From Candidatus Hydrogenedentota bacterium (GTDB lineage Bacteria > Hydrogenedentota > Hydrogenedentia > Hydrogenedentales > SLHB01), in contig JAKJDA010000029.1 of the NCBI GenBank assembly GCA_022706165.1, forward strand, positions 1-6,898: a DNA stretch of 6,898 bases. Reading direction: 5' to 3'. The notes below the pieces were generated by a model that ran no database searches, was not told the DNA's origin, and saw nothing but the letters and a program-made list of their open reading frames with translations. Shown here one piece after another: positions 1-6,093 of the stretch; the stretch's first letter is position 1; each line of letters begins with the position of its first letter. The translations under genes were made by a program, and so were the position numbers.

Positions 1-396
1 GCGCACGTGCGCCTGCTCGGATTGATTAGCCTCCAGCAGTTTACGGATATCGTCCGCCTCTTCCGCGGACATCGTTCCCAGCGCGAGGGCCTGCCGGAAC
101 AACTCCGCCATCGATCCACTGAAAGCGCGCTGCAGCAGATCGCGGACCATCAGTTGCTGGGTGCTCTCCTCGGGATGACGCGCCGTGTAGACATGACTCC
201 GCCGCGATTCGTCGCGCGTCACCAAATCCTTTTCCGTCATGATCTGAAGGAACTTGAGCACCGTGGTGTACCCTGTCGCTTTCTCACGGGACAACTCTTC
301 GTGCACTTCCCGCACCGTGCTGGCCCCCCTGCGCCACAACACCGTCAGAATGGACAATTCCGCATCTGTAGGACGCGGCGACCTGTGCCTGCCCAT
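1..396 (-). CDS. BlaI/MecI/CopY-family transcriptional repressor (partial, C-terminus beyond left edge)
   Basis: A dimeric winged-helix repressor of the penicillinase-repressor family. Known members bind palindromic operators and are released when a partner membrane metallopeptidase (BlaR/MecR, M56) triggers their cleavage. Reading leftward from ATG at 396-394, 132 codons are open to base 1 with no stop, so the end is missing. Residues 9-73 carry the family pattern: PTDAELSILTVLW (9-21), GASTVREVHEEL (24-35), the recognition helix GYTTVLKFLQIMTEKDLV (42-59) and the wing ending HVY (68-70). Residues 74-132 are the helical dimerisation and cleavage region (VRDLLQRAF, MAELFRQAL). Family members are usually about 115-140 aa, so little is lost. 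The start is firm: an in-frame TAA lies at 406-408 just upstream, and AGGAGG (400-405) precedes the ATG, though with only 3 nt of spacing. No bla or mec target and no M56 partner is in the window; the partner would most likely follow leftward. Family assignment is confident; target genes are unknown. Confidence 0.95.
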   Translation of the reverse strand, partial: MGRHRSPRPTDAELSILTVLWRRGASTVREVHEELSREKATGYTTVLKFLQIMTEKDLVTRDESRRSHVYTARHPEESTQQLMVRDLLQRAFSGSMAELFRQALALGTMSAEEADDIRKLLEANQSEQAHVR

Positions 397-530
397 ATCC
401 CTCCTTTAATATTGGTTGCAATCATGCCAGACTTCCGCGCCGTGATTGAGGCAACGCCCCAAAAGCGCGAGTCCGTTGCGAACCCCCATCTATCCGGCAT
501 GTTGCGTTCTGTCCGAGGCGGAGCGGCTCC

Positions 531-546
531 TCAAGACAATTCTTGA
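531..546. promoter_or_regulatory. Short perfect palindrome, possible operator
   Basis: TCAAGA-CAAT-TCTTGA: two perfect 6-bp arms around a 4-base centre, about 135-150 bases upstream of the repressor start. A self-regulating dimeric repressor would need a dyad near its own promoter, and this is the cleanest short dyad I found in the gap. It does not match the published BlaI/MecI core (TACA...TGTA), so the operator role is inference. It could equally be chance or a small RNA hairpin. Confidence 0.25.
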
Positions 547-648
547 CCTCTGGTTATGTTCGTTTCCCCCAGCAACATCGCCTCCTATTTTCACCCATGG
601 CCGGGCCGTCGCCCCCCCTTGCCGAAACACATGAGTAAAAATAACCGA

Positions 649-689
649 CGCCTTCAGCGTACGAAAAAACCAGCGAAACGCCGAAGGCG
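649..689 (-). terminator. Imperfect 12-bp inverted repeat, candidate terminator of alaS
   Basis: The arms CGCCTTCAGCGT (649-660) and ACGCCGAAGGCG (678-689) pair over 12 positions with a single mismatch around a 17-base loop. On the minus strand, the direction of alaS transcription, the hairpin is followed within a few bases by a T-rich stretch (TTATTTTTACTC, the complement of about 634-645). That fits an intrinsic terminator some 130 bases beyond the alaS stop. On the plus strand no T tract follows. A weaker alternative lies nearer the stop: a 5-bp stem (782-786 with 806-810, one G·U) followed by T5. The long loop and imperfect T run keep this uncertain. Confidence 0.4.
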
Positions 690-692
690 CAT

Positions 693-722
693 ATTATGAG
701 GCATCCCAGGATTTATTTGCAA
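693..722 (-). promoter_or_regulatory. Possible sigma70-type promoter reading toward the blaI-like gene
   Basis: On the minus strand TTGCAA (717-722) and CATAAT (693-698) are separated by 18 bases: 4/6 and 5/6 matches to the -35 and -10 consensus. The elements lie inside the AT-rich block. If real, transcription would begin near 686 and give the repressor an unusually long leader of about 290 nt, beginning inside the inverted repeat at 649-689. AT-rich DNA yields such matches by chance, so this is tentative. Confidence 0.25.
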
Positions 723-817
723 GTTTTTCAAGATAAAACAGAGAAAATGCAAAAATAGCACGCCTAGTTCATCTAAAAATCACGATGCGCCACTATTTGC
801 TCAAAATCGCTGCATGC

Positions 818-3454
818 TTACGCCTGTGTCCCCAACAATTTCATCACGACGTCCTTCGCCGCCGCAATGGTCTCGGACAGTTTCTCCGGCGTTTTTCCGC
901 CCGCCTGGGCCATGTCCGGACGTCCGCCTCCGCCCCCCCCCACCATGGGAGCCAGTTCCTTCACGACATCACCGGCTCGAATACGCGACGTGAGGTCCTT
1001 CGATACGCCCACGCACAACGCGACCTTGCCGTCGCACACGCTTCCCAACACCAACACCCCCGATGGCAGCTTCTCGCGCAAACTGTCCAGCGCCGCACGC
1101 AGGCCGGCCGGGTCCTGGCCGTCCATCTCCACCGCTAAAAGCTTGACATCGCCGATATCCAGCACTTTGGACATGTAGTCGATGGCGCCGCCTGTCGCAG
1201 CGGCCTGCTTCCACTTTGCAACCTCGCGCGCAAGACGGCGGTTCTCGTCGATAAGCGCTTGAACGCGCGCCGGCACTTCGTCCAGGCCACTGTTGAGCAG
1301 TTGGGCCACAGCGTTCAGATCGCCCTCTCGCGCCTGAATGACGTTCACGCAAGGCTCGCCACAGACGGCTTCGATGCGTCGCACCCCTGCGGAAATACTG
1401 GATTCTGATAGAATCTTGAAATAGCCGATCGCCCCGGTGCGCGGAACGTGCGTGCCGCCGCACAGTTCCATGCTGATGTCGCCGACCTGAACGACGCGGA
1501 CGACATCGTCGTACTTCTCGCCGAACAGGGCCATCGCGCCGGCGGCCCTGGCCTCGTTGATATCCATTTGGGAAATAGCCACCGGTTCATCCGAACGGAT
1601 GTAGCGGTTGACCTCGCGCTCGATATCGAGCAGACGTGCGCTGTCGATGCCTTCGAAATGCGTGAAATCGAACCGGAAACGCTCCGGCGCAACCAGCGAA
1701 CCGGCTTGATGCACATGATCGCCCAAAACGTCTTGCAGCGCGGCCTGCAACAGGTGCGTCGCCGTATGATGCGCTTGCGTGGCGGTGCGCGACGCGACAT
1801 CGACCTGTGCGTGGACGCCATCGCCCACACGCAAGGTTCCCTGCGTGACCTTCGCCACGTGGAGGGGCAACTTGGGAAGCGGCGCTTTGGTGTCCGTCAC
1901 ATGGACGGTTGCGGTTGCCGCCTCTAAGATGCCCGTATCGCCGACCTGCCCGCCCGACGCGGCATAGAAGGGCGTCGTGTCCAGCAGCACTTCGCCTTCT
2001 TCATCTTCCGCCAGCGCCTCAAGCTTCTGGCCGTTACGAAGGATAGCCACCACCTTGGCCTGTGCCGCCAGCGTGTCGTACCCGACAAACGGCACCGGCG
2101 GGTTCTCGTCCTGCACGACACGATAGACGGGGGCGAGGGCCTGTTCGCCGCTGCCTGTCCAGGCGCTACGCGCTTGCTCGCGCTGCTTGGCCATTGCCGT
2201 ATCGAAGCCTTCCCGATCCACCGTATAGCCGCGATCTTCCGAGATATCGGTTGCAAGATCCAGGGGGAATCCGTAGGTGTCGTGCAAACGGAACAATTCG
2301 GATCCCGGCACGATTTTGACCCCGGACGATTCCATCTTGTCGTAAATCTCTTCCAGCAAATCCATGCCACGCGCCAACGTGCTCTGGAAACGCTGCTCCT
2401 CCGTCTGGATGACTTTTTCGATTTGCGTGCGGTTTTCAACCAACTCGGGGTATTGATGGCCCATGCGGTCGATTACGGTATGCACGACTTTGTACAAGAA
2501 CGGCTGTTCCAGGCCTAGCTCGCGTCCGAAGCGTGCCGCGCGACGCAGCAACCGGCGTTCAACATAGCCGCGCCCCTCGTTCCCTGGCAGCACGCCGTCG
2601 GCCACGAGAAACGCCAACGCACGCACGTGATCCGCGATGACGCGGTAGGGCACGGGGTTCTTCTTGTACGGTGTCTGCGCCAAAGCCTCTGTCGAATGAA
2701 TGATCGGCGTGATGCCATCGATGTCGAAGACCGTCTCGACGCCTTGCAGCAATGCTGCGAGCCGTTCGAGGCCCATGCCTGTGTCGATGCCGCGGTTTTT
2801 CAGCGGAGGCCGCGAGCCGTCGATCTGCTGATCAAATTGCGGAAACACGAGGTTCCAGAATTCGATGAAACGCTCGCCGGGGTCGTCGCCTGGCGTGCTG
2901 TTCGGACCAAGATGCCTGCCGCGGTCGTGCAGTTCCGAACAGGGGCCGCAGGCGCCCGTGTCGCCGGCCGGTCCCCAGAAATTGTCCTTCGCGCCAAGAC
3001 GAATCAGGCGTCTCGTGGGGATGCCGATTTCCTTCTCCCAAATGCCGTACGCATCATCATCGTCTTCATATACCGATACCCAGATGAGTTCGGGGTCGAG
3101 CTTCGCGACCTGCGTCGAAAATTCCCACGCCCACTGGATGGCCTCGCGCTTGAAATAATCGCCGAAGGAAAAGTTTCCCAACATCTCGAAAAAGGTCATA
3201 TGGCGCGTCGTTTTGCCGACCTCGTCCAGATCGTTTGCTTTGCCGCCGGCGCGCAGACATTTCTGCGCCGTTGCCGCGCGACGATACGGCACCGGAGCCT
3301 CGCCGGTATAGTACGGCTTGAATTGGACCATCCCTGCGCTTGAGAACAACAGCGTCGGGTCATTGCTTGGAACCAGCTTATCGCTGCGTTCGATGACATG
3401 GCCCCGCTGCCGGAAAAAGTCCAAATAACGCGCACGGATTTCATCACTCTTCAC
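818..3454 (-). CDS. alaS: Alanyl-tRNA synthetase
   Basis: Class II synthetase that charges tRNA-Ala with alanine in the cytoplasm and hydrolyses mischarged Ser- and Gly-tRNA-Ala. 878 aa, close to the 876 of E. coli. The catalytic core (about 1-240) shows NDPTLLF (31-37), LRAGGKANDL (67-76), FFEMLGNFSFGDYF (88-101) and motif 3 DTGMGLERLA (224-233). The helical tRNA-recognition region (about 240-460) includes RVIADHVRALAFLVADG (271-287). The editing domain keeps all four zinc ligands: H563 and H567 (HTATH), C665 and H669 (CGGTH). The C-Ala domain (about 710-878) ends with a glycine run and RPDMAQAGG (845-853). The start is GTG at 3454-3452, with AGGAGG (3461-3466) 6 nt upstream. It is transcribed alone, divergent from the aminotransferase. 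Two oddities: the segment CSELHDRG (172-179) looks one residue shorter than the usual form, and a G9 homopolymer encodes part of the glycine run. Confidence 0.99.
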   Translation of the reverse strand: MKSDEIRARYLDFFRQRGHVIERSDKLVPSNDPTLLFSSAGMVQFKPYYTGEAPVPYRRAATAQKCLRAGGKANDLDEVGKTTRHMTFFEMLGNFSFGDYFKREAIQWAWEFSTQVAKLDPELIWVSVYEDDDDAYGIWEKEIGIPTRRLIRLGAKDNFWGPAGDTGACGPCSELHDRGRHLGPNSTPGDDPGERFIEFWNLVFPQFDQQIDGSRPPLKNRGIDTGMGLERLAALLQGVETVFDIDGITPIIHSTEALAQTPYKKNPVPYRVIADHVRALAFLVADGVLPGNEGRGYVERRLLRRAARFGRELGLEQPFLYKVVHTVIDRMGHQYPELVENRTQIEKVIQTEEQRFQSTLARGMDLLEEIYDKMESSGVKIVPGSELFRLHDTYGFPLDLATDISEDRGYTVDREGFDTAMAKQREQARSAWTGSGEQALAPVYRVVQDENPPVPFVGYDTLAAQAKVVAILRNGQKLEALAEDEEGEVLLDTTPFYAASGGQVGDTGILEAATATVHVTDTKAPLPKLPLHVAKVTQGTLRVGDGVHAQVDVASRTATQAHHTATHLLQAALQDVLGDHVHQAGSLVAPERFRFDFTHFEGIDSARLLDIEREVNRYIRSDEPVAISQMDINEARAAGAMALFGEKYDDVVRVVQVGDISMELCGGTHVPRTGAIGYFKILSESSISAGVRRIEAVCGEPCVNVIQAREGDLNAVAQLLNSGLDEVPARVQALIDENRRLAREVAKWKQAAATGGAIDYMSKVLDIGDVKLLAVEMDGQDPAGLRAALDSLREKLPSGVLVLGSVCDGKVALCVGVSKDLTSRIRAGDVVKELAPMVGGGGGGRPDMAQAGGKTPEKLSETIAAAKDVVMKLLGTQA

Positions 3455-3498
3455 GGGAAACCTCCTGAAAAAAACAGTCCAATCTCAAGAAACCGAAG

Positions 3499-3528
3499 GA
3501 CATACCTTAAATCTTTTCGCGCCGTCAA
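3499..3528 (-). promoter_or_regulatory. alaS: Candidate alaS promoter
   Basis: On the minus strand TTGACG (3523-3528, 5/6 to the -35 consensus) lies 18 bases from TATGTC (3499-3504, weak -10). Transcription would start near 3491, giving a leader of about 37 nt that contains the AGGAGG ribosome site. I looked for a T-box or other amino-acid-responsive leader: the 44 bases between the -10 and the GTG are too short for one. Confidence 0.4.
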
Positions 3529-3546
3529 AACAACAGGGCTTCCCAC

Positions 3547-3576
3547 TTGCCGCCTGCATCGCGCTCGACGTAAGAT
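3547..3576 (+). promoter_or_regulatory. Candidate promoter of the DegT-family aminotransferase
   Basis: TTGCCG (3547-3552) and TAAGAT (3571-3576), each a 4/6 match, stand 18 bases apart. The predicted start near 3583 gives a leader of about 54 nt. It lies back to back with the candidate alaS promoter (3499-3528), so the 182-bp spacer would serve both divergent genes. Confidence 0.35.
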
Positions 3577-3636
3577 AGGGCGCGGACACGATACGGGGAA
3601 TGCGAGATCGCTCCATTTTTTTTACGAGGATGCCCA

Positions 3637-4752
3637 ATGAACGTTCCATTTGTCGATCTGCGCGCGCAACATGGACCGCTGGCGCAGGAAATTCTTTCGA
3701 GTTGGGGAAAAATCCTCGATGACGGCGGATTCGTGGGCGGAGAACACATCGAGGGGTTCGAACGCGAGTTTGCCGCCGCTTGCGGCGCAGATCATGCGGT
3801 TTCTGTGGCCAGCGGCACCGATGCGTTGCGTTTTGCGTTTCTGGCCAAGGGCGTTGCGCCCGGCGACGAGGTCCTGGTTCCCGCAAATTCGTTCATCGCC
3901 ACCGCCGAAGCAGTGACGCAGGCCGGAGCGACGCCCGTCTTCGTGGATAGCGATCCGCAAACGCACGTGATTGACCCGGCCGCCGCCGCCGCCGCCGTCA
4001 CCTCCCGCACGCGAGGCATTGCCGCCGTCCATCTCTATGGCCAAACGGCGGATATGGACGCTCTAGGGAGCCTGGCGAGGGCGCACAACCTCTGGATTGT
4101 CGAAGACGCCGCCCAAGCCCACTTGGCCGAGTTCCAGGGGCGCCGGGCGGGATCGTTGGGAGATGCGGCGGCCTTTTCATTCTATCCCAGCAAAAATCTG
4201 GGGGCCTGTGGCGAAGCCGGGGCAGTGGTCACGAACGACGCCGCGGTGGCCGACCGCGTTCGCATGCTGCGCGATCACGGTCAGACGCGCAAATACCTCC
4301 ATGCCGTCGAGGGCTACAATGGCCGTTGCGACGCCCTGCAAGCCGCCGCGCTGCGAATCAAACTGCGCCATCTGCCCCGATGGAACGAACAGCGCCGCGC
4401 GCTCGCCGCACGGTATGTCGAACGCCTGCGTTCCTGCGAGGACATCACGCTACCAACGACGGCTCCAGACTGCTTGCCGGTATGGCACCTCTTTGTGGTT
4501 CAACTCGCGAGCCGGAACGTGGTTCAGGCCGCCTTGACGGAGAGAGGCGTCGCCACGGGCATCCATTACCCCGTTCCCTTGCATCTCCAGCCGGCGTACG
4601 CGCGCCTGCGCTGCCGCGAAGGATCGCTCCCCAATGCAGAGCGATGCGCCCAACGCATTCTGTCCCTTCCCATGTACGCGGAGATGCCCCCTGGCCACGT
4701 CGATTACGTCTGTGCGACGCTTCGGGAGATCCTGTCCGCGCAGCGCGCGTAG
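3637..4752 (+). CDS. DegT/DnrJ/EryC1/StrS-family PLP-dependent sugar aminotransferase
   Basis: Fold-type I PLP enzyme, 371 aa, a usual length for the family, which transfers an amino group (normally from glutamate) to a nucleotide-activated keto-sugar for cell-surface polysaccharide or glycoside synthesis. Visible landmarks: N-terminal PFVDLRAQ (4-11), the phosphate-binding SGTDAL (59-64), cofactor-contacting EDAAQAH (156-162; D157, Q160), the Schiff-base lysine K186 in SFYPSKNLGACGEAG (181-195), GYNGRCDALQAAALRIKL (226-243) and HYPVPLHLQPAY (310-321). The pattern around K186 and GYNGRCDALQ resembles the dTDP-3-amino-sugar branch (QdtB/FdtB/DesV type), but substrate cannot be settled from sequence. 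ATG at 3637 follows CGAGGA (3625-3630) with a 6-nt gap. No sugar dehydratase, epimerase or glycosyltransferase is adjacent, so it appears to stand alone. Six consecutive GCC codons (3979-3996) give an Ala6 run at 115-120. Confidence 0.95.
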   Translation: MNVPFVDLRAQHGPLAQEILSSWGKILDDGGFVGGEHIEGFEREFAAACGADHAVSVASGTDALRFAFLAKGVAPGDEVLVPANSFIATAEAVTQAGATPVFVDSDPQTHVIDPAAAAAAVTSRTRGIAAVHLYGQTADMDALGSLARAHNLWIVEDAAQAHLAEFQGRRAGSLGDAAAFSFYPSKNLGACGEAGAVVTNDAAVADRVRMLRDHGQTRKYLHAVEGYNGRCDALQAAALRIKLRHLPRWNEQRRALAARYVERLRSCEDITLPTTAPDCLPVWHLFVVQLASRNVVQAALTERGVATGIHYPVPLHLQPAYARLRCREGSLPNAERCAQRILSLPMYAEMPPGHVDYVCATLREILSAQRA

Positions 4753-4789
4753 ATTCCTCCGGACGGTTCACCGCAAAGGCAACGCGCCC

Positions 4790-5749
4790 TCAACCGCCTG
4801 ACCGGACGAGATGCGTACGCGCCCACGCCAACATGGTCTCACGCATCAGGCCCGCCTCATGTCCGCGGAAGGGACACGGAACGATTTTCTTGTCCTTTGC
4901 GGGAACGCGATTGTACGCTGCGTAAATCGTCGACGGCAGACATAGTTCGTCCACAAGTCCGACCGACACCAACGTTGGACACGTAATGCGATCGGCTAGA
5001 TTGTTGAGTTCGACATAGCTTAGCGTCCGCATAGCCCGATCGATCCGATCGGGCCATGCAGCCAAGTAGAGGTAAAGGTCGGGCCACGGATTGGCGCGGG
5101 TCATTTCCAGCGTGCGGCGGAAATGGCAGAACCCCGGCACCTCGGCAAAACACAACGCAGGCCGCGCATCGAGACTGCACGCCGCCAGCGACAACCCCCC
5201 GCCCTGGCTGCAGCCCGTCGTGCCGATGCGCGAAGGATCGACATCCGCGCGCGTACAGGCGTAATCCAGCGCGCGGACCGTGTCGGCGTATGCGCGGGTC
5301 AGGTAATACTGTTCCGGTTCCAGAATGCCCCACGATATCCAGCCGCCCGTATGCCCCCCTGGATACTCGGCGAGATCCGTGCTGTCGCCCAACTGCCCGC
5401 GCACGTCAAACGTCAGCACCGTGATGCCCTGCAGCGCCCACACGAGAAAATCCATGATCGAGCCCTTATGTCCGCCATAGCCATGCCAGAAGATCATCGT
5501 CGGCCGCGGTTTCGTTTCCCGTAGACTGAGACTCCACCCCGCAATACGCCCGCCGTCATATGCCGCAAACGAAACCTCCTCCACACGCACCTCCGGCGTA
5601 ACATACGGAATCGTCGCAGCGCTCGCGTCCAATGGCTGCGCCTTGCTGCGATCCAAAATGCGCCGCCAGAACGCGTCAAAATCCGGCTCCTTCGTCTGCG
5701 GCAACGTAAAGTCCTGCAATTGGTCGAACGGCAGATCAAATTGAAACAT
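4790..5749 (-). CDS. CE7-family carbohydrate esterase (acetyl xylan esterase / cephalosporin-C deacetylase type)
   Basis: Alpha/beta-hydrolase of the AXE1 type, 319 aa, typical for the family, which removes acetyl groups from small acetylated xylo-oligosaccharides and related esters. The three CE7 signatures are present: RGQ (117-119), GCSQG (179-183) with nucleophile S181, and HE (297-298) with H297. The likely acid is D267 (VGLVDELC), and the oxyanion residues Y91 (WHGYGG) and Q182 are kept. This numbering is nearly the same as I recall for Bacillus CE7 enzymes (S181, D269, H298, Y91). The N-terminus MFQFDLPFDQL matches the family start, and no signal peptide is visible, so the enzyme should be cytoplasmic, acting on imported substrates. 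ATG at 5749-5747 has AAGGGAG (5758-5764) 8 nt upstream; the frame stays open to an ATG at 5863, but that extension has no family match. It converges on the aminotransferase gene with 37 bases between stops. No xylanase or transporter is adjacent. Confidence 0.93.
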   Translation of the reverse strand: MFQFDLPFDQLQDFTLPQTKEPDFDAFWRRILDRSKAQPLDASAATIPYVTPEVRVEEVSFAAYDGGRIAGWSLSLRETKPRPTMIFWHGYGGHKGSIMDFLVWALQGITVLTFDVRGQLGDSTDLAEYPGGHTGGWISWGILEPEQYYLTRAYADTVRALDYACTRADVDPSRIGTTGCSQGGGLSLAACSLDARPALCFAEVPGFCHFRRTLEMTRANPWPDLYLYLAAWPDRIDRAMRTLSYVELNNLADRITCPTLVSVGLVDELCLPSTIYAAYNRVPAKDKKIVPCPFRGHEAGLMRETMLAWARTHLVRSGG

Positions 5750-5757
5750 AATCCATG

Positions 5758-5764
5758 CTCCCTT
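5758..5764 (-). promoter_or_regulatory. Ribosome binding site deciding the esterase start
   Basis: AAGGGAG on the minus strand, 8 nt before ATG 5749-5747. It selects this ATG over the upstream in-frame ATG at 5863, which would add 38 unconserved residues. Confidence 0.75.
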
Positions 5765-5798
5765 GAGTTGATTCGCGCCATGGTACCTGGAACGACAC

Positions 5799-5819
5799 AA
5801 AAAAACACAGGAAACCTGC
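5799..5819 (-). terminator. Small hairpin followed by T7 in the esterase leader
   Basis: On the minus strand CAGG-TTT-CCTG (5818-5808), with a possible extra G·U pair, is followed by TG and then T7 (5805-5799), about 50 bases before the esterase ATG. Shape and T tract resemble a weak intrinsic terminator. Lying downstream of any esterase promoter placed further right, it could attenuate that transcript. A competing pairing (CCTG further upstream with the same CAGG) could disrupt it. The stem is only 4-5 bp, so it may be chance. Confidence 0.25.
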
Positions 5820-5890
5820 CCCCAACAGGCGAACGGGATCCCCCCCGAGCGCCACGCGCCCATCTCACGCGACCCAGTATGGCAAGCCCC

Positions 5891-5919
5891 TGGAATCCGG
5901 ACCCGTTTTCTGCTACGCT
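5891..5919 (+). promoter_or_regulatory. Weak candidate promoter of the ATPase operon
   Basis: TGGAAT (5891-5896) and TACGCT (5914-5919) are 17 bases apart, with an extended -10 TG at 5911-5912 (TGCTACGCT). The hexamer matches are only 3/6 each, so the call rests mainly on spacing, the extended -10 and the position. A start near 5926 would give a leader of about 175 nt that includes all three stem-loops at 5998-6078. Confidence 0.25.
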
Positions 5920-5997
5920 GACGCGGTTATTTGCGCACACACGCCGCAAGAGCGAATCTCCTGCCCGCGCCAAACAGATTGCGGAATAGGGAATATC

Positions 5998-6078
5998 TTT
6001 CCGCCACGCCGGGGCGGGAACGCTCGCGCGCCACGAACGCAAAGGCGTGAATGCGCGTTGTCGCTCGAAAAAACGAGC
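5998..6078 (+). promoter_or_regulatory. Structured leader of the ATPase operon: three consecutive stem-loops
   Basis: Stem 1: TTTCCGCC (5998-6005) pairs with GGCGGGAA (6013-6020), 8 bp with one G·U and a 7-base loop. Stem 2: CGCGC (6025-6029) pairs with GCGCG (6053-6057), enclosing an inner CACG/CGTG pairing. Stem 3: GCTCG (6063-6067) pairs with CGAGC (6074-6078) across an A6 loop. The ribosome site GGGGGAG (6087-6093) begins 8 bases later. None is followed by a T tract, so these are not ordinary terminators. No known riboswitch was recognised. A regulatory role is inference; GC-rich DNA forms hairpins easily. Confidence 0.4.
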
Positions 6079-6086
6079 ATGCGGCA

Positions 6087-6093
6087 GGGGGAG
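6087..6093 (+). promoter_or_regulatory. Ribosome binding site deciding the stalk-subunit start
   Basis: GGGGGAG, 6 nt before ATG 6100. It favours this ATG over the upstream in-frame ATG at 6079 and TTG at 6058. Both of those would overlap the A6-loop hairpin and add residues unlike the family's start. Confidence 0.7.

Larger units (their letters stand above)
397..817. other. Gene-free gap between alaS and the blaI-like gene
   Basis: 421 bases with no frame I can support on either strand: the open frames here are short, have no usable ribosome site and resemble nothing. Both flanking genes read leftward, so this gap should hold the end of the alaS transcript and the promoter of the repressor gene. 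It contains a perfect 6-bp-arm palindrome (531-546), an imperfect 12-bp inverted repeat (649-689) and a strikingly AT-rich block (691-780; 28 G/C of 90 bases by hand count, about 31%). I see no TACA-N-TGTA-type BlaI/CopY operator. Confidence 0.7.

Noticed and set aside
7..546. 179-codon plus-strand open frame over the left end
   Set aside because: It is antisense to the BlaI-like gene, whose protein matches its family clearly. The plus-strand translation is Arg/His/Pro-rich and resembles nothing, as expected of a shadow frame in GC-rich DNA.
2627..3343. 238-codon plus-strand open frame inside alaS
   Set aside because: It lies wholly antisense to the AlaRS catalytic domain. Long shadow frames are normal in GC-rich coding DNA, and no ribosome site or recognisable motif supports it.
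3455..3498. T-box or other amino-acid-sensing leader for alaS
   Set aside because: The leader after the candidate promoter is only about 40 nt and lacks a T-box sequence or a terminator/antiterminator pair.
3979..3996. (GCC)6 microsatellite in the aminotransferase gene
   Set aside because: It encodes an Ala6 run in a variable surface segment. In high-GC genes this is unremarkable, and the frame is intact.
4753..4789. Bidirectional terminator between the convergent aminotransferase and esterase genes
   Set aside because: I looked for one in the 37-base junction and found no stem with a T tract on either strand.
5750..5863. 38-residue N-terminal extension of the esterase
   Set aside because: The extension has no CE7 similarity, while ATG 5749-5747 has a good ribosome site and a family-typical N-terminus.
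5720..5989. 89-codon plus-strand frame in the esterase/ATPase spacer, with an internal ATG at 5879
   Set aside because: The first part is antisense to the esterase start. The 36-residue tail from the internal ATG has no ribosome site, no recognisable motif and overlaps the promoter candidate.
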